Notes under the pieces: model-generated
Told to the model about the DNA's origin: nothing
The model's input: the letters and a program-made list of their open reading frames with translations, nothing else
Databases searched by the model: none
Source: Beroe ovata
Taxonomy: Eukaryota; Ctenophora; Nuda; Beroida; Beroidae
Reading direction: 5' to 3'
DNA: 26,575 nt
Assembly: GCA_946803715.1 (NCBI GenBank)
Contig: CAMPET010000047.1
Location: 31,596 to 58,170 of the forward strand
Shown here: piece after piece, positions 25,101 to 26,575 of the stretch
Layout: each line of letters begins with the position of its first letter
Numbering within the stretch: the stretch's first letter is position 1
Position numbers and translations under genes: made by a program

Positions 25101-26003
25101 GAAGTTGAATATCGGCATTTTCATCTCTCGGATAGTTGGCATGGCAACGTCGTTAGTGAACCCAACAGAGGAAGGGGATTTGGAGATGGGAACGTTGGAT
25201 GAAGCAGGAATAATAAGAGTCGTCTCGGCCATGGTGAGGTCTTCGTCTGATATCCCCGTGGATGTGTACTTGGGGAAGAACATGTCATCACAGAGATGAG
25301 ATTGGAGGAGCATGGGAGGAGGAATGCTGCGTTTGGAAGGGAGAGGAGGAAGTGATTTGGGAGAGGGCTGGGTGCTGGGAGCAGGAGGGGAGGGTGGTGT
25401 CAAGGGGGCTGGAGCAACTTTGTTGTTCCTCAGTGAAGGAAAAGCACAAAGAAGAGATAGCATTGCGAATTGGATAGTGTAGTAGTAGTAGTAGATGTTG
25501 ATTATATAATTTGGGATGACTATCTGGGGCAAACACAGTATAAATACCCCATACCAGGAAAGTGGTGTCAGGTGGATCAAATATCTCAGGTCTTGTTAGC
25601 ATGGACACAGAGCGGAGATCAAATTGCGGTAGTGGTGTCAACGGTGGTATGCAAAACCCTGCCCATGAAACCGTACCTAGCTGGGTCACATGACACAACA
25701 CCGTACAAAAATAAATGAGCATGGGAAAATTCAATATATTCATTCTGAGCAGGAAATTTTACAGCTATGGTAGGGCTGTTCAAAACAGGGAACAAAAAAG
25801 AAAACTTAAATGTTGAGTCGAAGGCTCAAAAAACCTGACATCCGATCACCGAATCGGTCTACTAACCGTGTATTTGTATTTAAGAGCTCTCTGCGCACAC
25901 ATGATGGTCGCGTTCTGGTAATCTCTGTAGTCACCAAGTCGAACAGGGAATGCCCGGCCAGAACCCACTTCCGTGTAGCAACCGATGTTGACAGCATGAT
26001 TAT
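62..26003 (-). CDS. Giant MAM/LDLa/Ig mosaic extracellular protein, MALRD1-like (partial at both ends, 71 exons)
   Basis: One spliced minus-strand gene. I traced 71 exons, all with GT donors and AG acceptors, and reading frame is kept throughout (13,518 coding bases, about 4,505 complete codons). Order: lectin-like module, MAM1, Cys-rich module, trefoil, then LDLa-MAM-(Ig)-MAM blocks. Nearly all module borders are phase 1. MAM hallmarks recur: CDFE, FxWTR, TGPxxDHT, GHYMYIE, FWYHMxG, GDIAIDD and a closing Cys. LDLa hallmarks are VCDFxxDCxDxSDExxCG. Known roles of these families point to a secreted or membrane-anchored adhesion, matrix or endocytic protein; that role is inferred. The alternation resembles MALRD1/DIET1, but Ig and trefoil modules and the size set it apart, so no symbol is given. 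The first visible exon opens in mid-codon, and the last ends inside MAM22 at 62. Signal peptide, C-terminus and any transmembrane anchor are not visible. Individual splice sites are eye-picked and a few could be off by some bases. Confidence 0.93.
1118..3460 (-). CDS. Block 10: LDLa10-MAM19-Ig4-MAM20 (part of giant gene)
   Basis: LDLa10 ends exon 3343-3649 ([34 protein letters not shown]). MAM19: 3075-3215 ([32 protein letters not shown] replaces DHT), then a fused second plus third segment in 2362-2735 ([51 protein letters not shown]). Ig4: 2117-2233 ([20 protein letters not shown]) and 1661-1931 ([19 protein letters not shown]), split in phase 0. The second Ig exon runs on into MAM20 ([26 protein letters not shown]). 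MAM20 finishes in exon 859-1452 ([52 protein letters not shown]). RGDT is at 3127-3138 in MAM19. Confidence 0.92.
2295..2336. repeat. 14-bp tandem repeat, three copies
   Basis: GTAACCAGGTCAAT twice, then GCAACCAGGTAAAT, in the intron between MAM19 and Ig4. Confidence 0.88.
2736..3074 (-). other. Longest of the ordinary introns, purine-rich with degenerate repeats
   Basis: A 339-bp intron inside MAM19. It carries a G run with a TG tract (about 2873-2890) and three loose copies of a CAGGAGGGAT...ATGACAGGA(A/C)GTGAC-like sequence between about 2918 and 3065. No coding signal. Confidence 0.6.
3461..5965 (-). CDS. Block 9: LDLa9-MAM17-Ig3-MAM18 (part of giant gene)
   Basis: LDLa9 ends exon 5845-6043 ([32 protein letters not shown]; the acidic calcium motif is weakened). 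MAM17 is degenerate: 5620-5714 ([18 protein letters not shown]), 5323-5445 ([15 protein letters not shown]), 4926-5121 ([12 protein letters not shown]). It lacks the TGP..DHT..GHYMYIE stretch. Ig3 is canonical: 4656-4806 ([20 protein letters not shown]) and 4421-4545 ([17 protein letters not shown]), split in phase 2 at the same place as Ig2. MAM18: 4116-4253 ([31 protein letters not shown]), 3818-3972 ([34 protein letters not shown]), 3343-3649 ([10 protein letters not shown]). MAM18 lacks its third and closing cysteines. Confidence 0.9.
5966..7710 (-). CDS. Block 8: LDLa8-MAM15-MAM16 (part of giant gene)
   Basis: Exon 7557-7710 holds LDLa8 ([27 protein letters not shown]) and DCDFQHNIC of MAM15. 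A phase-2 intron then cuts inside the CGW motif, resuming at 7356-7471 ([29 protein letters not shown]). Next are 7032-7241 ([36 protein letters not shown]) and 6652-6954 ([38 protein letters not shown]). The last exon also starts MAM16 ([30 protein letters not shown]). MAM16 continues in 6412-6531 ([30 protein letters not shown]), 6152-6297 and the start of 5845-6043 ([18 protein letters not shown]). Confidence 0.9.
7949..9909 (-). CDS. Block 7: LDLa7-MAM13-MAM14 (part of giant gene)
   Basis: LDLa7 is in exon 9803-9909 ([28 protein letters not shown]) and finishes with ILCG in the next exon. MAM13: exon 9351-9665 with first and second segments fused ([65 protein letters not shown]), then 8917-9076 ([26 protein letters not shown]). 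MAM14 is divergent: exon 8575-8751 has [10 protein letters not shown] instead of CDFE..C but keeps [10 protein letters not shown]; exon 8317-8473 ([33 protein letters not shown]); exon 7949-8151 ([24 protein letters not shown]). The intron after MAM13 segment 2 holds a 23-bp minisatellite. Confidence 0.9.
9172..9309. repeat. 23-bp minisatellite, six copies
   Basis: Unit GTGCAGTGACTATAGCGACT + ACA begins at 9172, 9195, 9218, 9241, 9264 and 9287. Copies differ by single substitutions (TATAGCG, TATAGTG, TACAGTG), and the last decays. It lies in the intron between exons 9351-9665 and 8917-9076 of MAM13. Confidence 0.93.
10097..12229 (-). CDS. Block 6: LDLa6-MAM11-MAM12 (part of giant gene)
   Basis: LDLa6 spans exons 12155-12361 and 11803-11992 across a phase-0 intron ([33 protein letters not shown]). 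MAM11: [29 protein letters not shown]; exon 11593-11712 ([21 protein letters not shown]); 11378-11490 ([13 protein letters not shown]); 11149-11260 ([15 protein letters not shown]). MAM11 has an extra intron just after YHMRG. MAM12: 10813-10971 ([31 protein letters not shown]), 10444-10644 ([37 protein letters not shown]), 10097-10243 ([14 protein letters not shown]...KC). RGDS lies at 10149-10160, in the same loop as the RGD of MAM2. Confidence 0.92.
10149..10160 (-). other. RGDS motif in MAM12
   Basis: AGG GGA GAT AGT on the minus strand, within [20 protein letters not shown] is the classical integrin-binding tripeptide; function here is inferred from position only. Confidence 0.8.
10326..10367. 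repeat. Short tandem repeat, 14-15 bp unit, three copies
   Basis: AGGCACTAGTATTT / AGGCACTAGTATAT / AGGCACTAGTATAC in tandem, followed by a TATAC-rich palindromic stretch, in an intron of MAM12. Confidence 0.85.
10731..10810. repeat. Imperfect (CA)n microsatellite
   Basis: CA/ACAA-rich tract in the intron after the first MAM12 exon. It ends only a few bases from the donor at 10812, so length variation there could touch the splice site. Confidence 0.9.
12230..14125 (-). CDS. Block 5: LDLa5-MAM9-MAM10 (part of giant gene)
   Basis: Exon 13992-14125 encodes LDLa5 ([33 protein letters not shown]) and ends on ECDFE, the start of MAM9. MAM9 continues in 13696-13816 ([27 protein letters not shown]), 13350-13570 ([35 protein letters not shown]) and 13023-13158 ([12 protein letters not shown]). 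MAM10 has its first two segments fused in one exon, 12513-12898 ([57 protein letters not shown]), then 12155-12361 ([15 protein letters not shown]...EC). The intron at 13993-13815 side splits MAM9 immediately after CDFE, an intron position not seen in the other MAM domains. Confidence 0.92.
14246..16715 (-). CDS. Block 4: LDLa4-MAM7-Ig2-MAM8 (part of giant gene)
   Basis: LDLa4 ends exon 16595-16860 ([28 protein letters not shown]); GEDE replaces the usual DxSDE. MAM7 starts with a degenerate exon, 16339-16461 ([11 protein letters not shown], no CDFE cysteine), then 15948-16159 ([25 protein letters not shown]) and 15681-15816 ([14 protein letters not shown]). Ig2 is canonical: exon 15426-15579 ([20 protein letters not shown]) and exon 15188-15318 ([16 protein letters not shown]), split in phase 2. 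MAM8: exon 14876-15025 ([27 protein letters not shown]), 14550-14695 ([34 protein letters not shown]), 14246-14447 ([30 protein letters not shown]). Confidence 0.92.
16716..18723 (-). CDS. Block 3: LDLa3-MAM5-Ig1-MAM6 (part of giant gene)
   Basis: LDLa3 spans exons 18671-18887 and 18361-18566 ([28 protein letters not shown]). MAM5: [21 protein letters not shown]; exon 18071-18241 ([19 protein letters not shown]); exon 17574-17915 ([16 protein letters not shown]). Ig1 continues in that exon ([20 protein letters not shown]) and ends in exon 17271-17495 ([19 protein letters not shown]). Ig1 has the Ig Trp and the DTGTY motif but neither core cysteine. MAM6: [21 protein letters not shown]; exon 16964-17171 ([11 protein letters not shown]); exon 16595-16860 ([11 protein letters not shown]). 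MAM6 is divergent: it lacks the usual WTR and TGP motifs. Confidence 0.9.
18724..20310 (-). CDS. Block 2: LDLa2-MAM3-MAM4 (part of giant gene)
   Basis: LDLa2 is in the rest of exon 20190-20372 ([33 protein letters not shown]). MAM3 uses exon 19812-20095, where the first two MAM segments are fused without an intron ([47 protein letters not shown]), then exon 19194-19644 ([29 protein letters not shown]). The same exon begins MAM4 ([35 protein letters not shown]). MAM4 continues in 19005-19100 ([19 protein letters not shown]) and 18671-18887 ([15 protein letters not shown]...TC). Only about ten residues link the two MAM domains. Confidence 0.92.
20311..21535 (-). CDS. Block 1: LDLa1-MAM2 (part of giant gene)
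   Basis: LDLa1 starts at the end of the trefoil exon and continues in exon 21155-21403: [17 protein letters not shown], then [16 protein letters not shown], with six Cys and an intact DGSDE calcium motif. MAM2 follows: [30 protein letters not shown]; exon 20870-21045 ([30 protein letters not shown]); exon 20636-20726 ([14 protein letters not shown]); and the start of exon 20190-20372 ([15 protein letters not shown]...GC). It is the only block with a single MAM domain. An RGD tripeptide lies in the loop just before the GDIALDD strand, at 20359-20367. Confidence 0.92.
21519..21668 (-). CDS. P-type trefoil domain exon (part of giant gene)
   Basis: A single phase 1-1 exon bounded by the acceptor TATCCACCAG and the donor GCTG|GTGAGT. 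It reads [37 protein letters not shown]. This is the P-type trefoil pattern (R.DC, a Cys about ten residues later, the CC pair, the closing CF), known from secreted mucosal peptides and some glycosidases, where it forms a compact three-disulfide fold. The end of the exon (LTEVCPAG) supplies the first Cys of LDLa1. It is the only trefoil found in the window. A symmetric exon is what exon shuffling would insert. Confidence 0.85.
21812..22375 (-). CDS. Unnamed Cys-rich module (part of giant gene)
   Basis: Two exons, 22199-22375 and 21812-21960, joined in phase 2. The segment after MAM1 reads [18 protein letters not shown], then [34 protein letters not shown] and [14 protein letters not shown]. 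It has about ten cysteines, many polar residues and no hydrophobic segment. The (G)xxCDTVCxxxxxxC motif resembles small Cys-rich modules I remember from invertebrate secreted proteins and, loosely, Cys pairs in secreted glycosyltransferase tails. I cannot name the family. Frame and splice borders are clear on both sides, so its membership in the gene is firmer than its identity. Confidence 0.75.
22616..23446 (-). CDS. MAM domain 1 (part of giant gene)
   Basis: Three exons: 23324-23446, 23028-23182 and 22616-22797. They encode [30 protein letters not shown]; then [13 protein letters not shown] and [18 protein letters not shown]; then [15 protein letters not shown] and [13 protein letters not shown], where the last Cys falls in the next exon. 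Phases are 1, then 1 after the DHT segment, then 0 after the GxLQ strand: the standard three-exon MAM pattern used throughout the gene. MAM domains are about 160-170-residue beta-sandwich adhesion modules with four conserved cysteines, and all four are present here. The intron before it (23447-23695) carries a 52-bp hairpin. Confidence 0.92.
23531..23582. repeat. 52-bp inverted repeat (hairpin)
   Basis: TGACAATTGACCCCCTG at 23531-23547 is the reverse complement of CAGGGGGTCAACTGTCG at 23566-23582 except for two positions, with an 18-bp loop. It lies in the intron between the lectin-like module and MAM1. It may be a tiny foldback element or a recombination relic. Confidence 0.8.
23696..26003 (-). 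CDS. N-terminal exons (part of giant gene): unnamed Cys/Gly-rich lectin-like module
   Basis: Two exons, 25867-26003 and 23696-23834, build one module across a phase-0 intron of about 2 kb. The first exon reads (D)[18 protein letters not shown]... and ends [11 protein letters not shown]. The second starts [10 protein letters not shown] and continues through YNKYG, a Cys, [11 protein letters not shown]. From memory, the pattern GCY...C..A...FALQxGGxC...YxKYGxS..C..GxGG..AN.VY recurs in secreted proteins of sponges and cnidarians, but I cannot attach a Pfam name. The acceptor before NHAV is TTCCTCTGTTGTCAG, with a good pyrimidine tract; the donor is ACG|GTTAGT. The second exon ends CAAG|GTTGGT in phase 1, matching MAM1. 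Function is unknown; carbohydrate or protein binding is a guess. The intron between the halves contains a separate ORF and a repeat element. Confidence 0.75.
23885..24577. mobile_element. Inverted-repeat (MITE/foldback-like) element filled with TGGACACAATGG repeats
   Basis: The ends match in inverted orientation: 23885-23918 against the reverse complement of 24543-24577 (34 versus 35 bp, one gap and one mismatch; core AAAATTTTGG...ATTTGTAGAT). Inside, 23911-23934 is perfectly inverted at 24114-24137 (24 bp), so elements or arms are nested. The interior repeats TGGACACAATGG-like words at least five times, plus many degenerate and inverted copies. No transposase is encoded, and the long frames here are translations of the repeat. 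The left end stops about 50 bp from the acceptor of exon 23696-23834. No clear target-site duplication was found, so the class is unresolved. Confidence 0.65.
24699..25523 (-). CDS. Pro/Ser-rich ORF inside the large intron: nested gene or alternative last exon
   Basis: An uninterrupted minus-strand frame ends at TGA 24699-24701. It is open up to 25580, but I take 25523 as the likely limit, at a good acceptor (TGTTTGCCCCAG, phase 0). A first internal Met ([10 protein letters not shown]) lies at about 25464, roughly 35 bp after TTATATAA. The protein is rich in Pro and Ser ([25 protein letters not shown]) and ends strongly basic ([33 protein letters not shown]). No known domain was recognised. 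A stretch of five Tyr comes from a (GTA)n microsatellite and may not be translated. Because it sits between two exons that form one module, it is either a separate nested gene or a terminal exon giving a truncated isoform. Phase 0 matches the upstream donor. No AATAAA was seen downstream on this strand. Confidence 0.5.
   Translation of the reverse strand: MVIPNYIINIYYYYYTIQFAMLSLLCAFPSLRNNKVAPAPLTPPSPPAPSTQPSPKSLPPLPSKRSIPPPMLLQSHLCDDMFFPKYTSTGISDEDLTMAETTLIIPASSNVPISKSPSSVGFTNDVAMPTIREMKMPIFNFTDYEKSSAGTLPPTSPSIVGPVLSPTLCYTTDPPTAVAQLPSPPVITPTSPPPARTLTGKSAAEELQVTRVSRATSGNEKNATLGRKLRRNLTRGKTFLRKMRRPRSLPTSPDQEKKKSILKRSLPSVKGSFV
25480..25494. repeat. (AGT)n trinucleotide microsatellite
   Basis: A run of AGT/GTA units. 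Read on the minus strand it gives the TyrTyrTyrTyrTyr stretch of the intronic ORF, which casts doubt on coding upstream of the Met at about 25464. Confidence 0.85.
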
Positions 26004-26575
26004 CTGACAACAGAGGAATTTGGGTTACCAAGGGAAAAGTTGCAGGTGTNGTATCACCATGACGTGGTGACACCTGGTGATATGGTGACGAAATATTTTT
26101 TGACTCTACAAATTTGCTTGATTCGATCATTCAAAACACGCCCAAAAGATGTTGGAAGGTGATTTTGGCCGAATTTCAGCGATTTTGGGTATTTAAACTC
26201 GTTACAGGACTTAAAAAATCCCAAAGAATCATCAGAATCTTCTCGGACTGGTTCAGATCTTGCTCAAGTGTGACAGAGCATAAGTATGCAAATTTTCAGC
26301 GGCATCCAGCAATGCTAAGTGATTGGCATCTTTCATGCGTTGTGAAGTAAATAATAACCTAGCATTGCTCCGGTCGAAATGTAGGGAGGGTCCAGTTGGA
26401 AGAAAATTATTTTCACAGCTCCTCAATGAACCTGTTGAACAGAGGGCAGTCACAGATGATGGTTTAAATGAGTGAAACATATTATTCAAGACATAAAAAT
26501 CTAATCTGGCATAACCTACTTCATTGCTCATTTTCTGATTGAGCAATATCATGAGCAATTCCATGAATATGCTAT
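26004..26575 (-). other. Upstream intron, no gene recognised
   Basis: This lies 5' of the first visible exon and ends in its acceptor (pyrimidine tract and CAG at 26004-26006). I saw no signal peptide, no recognisable module and no promoter here. A minus-strand frame at 26253-26564 has no recognisable domain. A short inverted repeat TATCACCA...TGGTGATA lies at 26051-26081, next to the single ambiguous base N at 26050. Confidence 0.5.

Larger units (their letters stand above)
23835..25866 (-). other. Unusually long first visible intron
   Basis: Phase-0 intron of 2,032 bp between ACG|GTTAGT and CTGTCAG|GCA, splitting the lectin-like module. Contents in transcript order: about 340 bp with nothing recognised, the Pro/Ser-rich ORF (25523-24699), about 120 bp of AT-rich sequence, then the inverted-repeat element up to 23885. 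Other introns of this gene are nearly all below 340 bp. Confidence 0.75.

Noticed and set aside
25464-25580. Possible transmembrane segment in the hydrophobic start of the intronic ORF ([10 protein letters not shown]... and following Tyr run)
   Set aside because: The Tyr run comes from a trinucleotide microsatellite and the segment may be intron or 5' untranslated sequence, so I do not call a membrane span.
26253-26564. Minus-strand frame of 103 codons upstream of the first visible exon
   Set aside because: No recognisable domain, signal peptide or splice support; the start MELLMILLNQ is too short for a signal peptide.

Overview
This is animal nuclear DNA. One giant gene on the minus strand fills almost the whole window and runs off both ends. 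I could resolve 71 consecutive exons, from 26003 down to 62. Every junction has GT/AG borders and compatible phase. Together they give about 13.5 kb of coding sequence, about 4,500 residues with no stop. Introns are short, mostly 60-280 bp. The product is an extracellular mosaic of MAM, LDL-receptor class A (LDLa) and immunoglobulin-like modules behind a cysteine-rich N-terminal region. Its MAM/LDLa alternation recalls vertebrate MALRD1 (DIET1), but it is much longer and has extra modules. Compact introns, the mosaic design and an unnamed lectin-like module suggest a sponge or another early-branching invertebrate. I cannot place the species.

Layout in protein order (high to low coordinate): lectin-like module (26003-25867 joined to 23834-23696); MAM1 (23446-22616); Cys-rich module (22375-21812); P-type trefoil (21668-21519). 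Then come eleven blocks, each opened by an LDLa repeat and followed by two MAM domains (only one in block 1), sometimes with an Ig domain between them. Ig domains sit only in blocks 3, 4, 9 and 10. I count 21 MAM domains plus the start of a 22nd, 11 LDLa repeats, 4 Ig domains and 1 trefoil. The signal peptide, the C-terminus and any membrane anchor lie outside the window.

The first visible intron (25866-23835) is about 2 kb, roughly ten times longer than the others. It holds a same-strand open reading frame for a Pro/Ser-rich protein with a basic tail (a nested gene or an alternative last exon). It also holds a roughly 700-bp inverted-repeat element filled with TGGACACAATGG-type repeats. Other introns carry microsatellites and a six-copy 23-bp minisatellite.

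The modules fit a secreted or cell-surface adhesion/matrix protein: MAM and Ig for protein-protein contact, LDLa for calcium-dependent ligand binding. Three MAM domains contain RGD tripeptides. No RNA genes, CRISPR arrays or clear promoters were seen. All identifications come from reading motifs; no database search was run.
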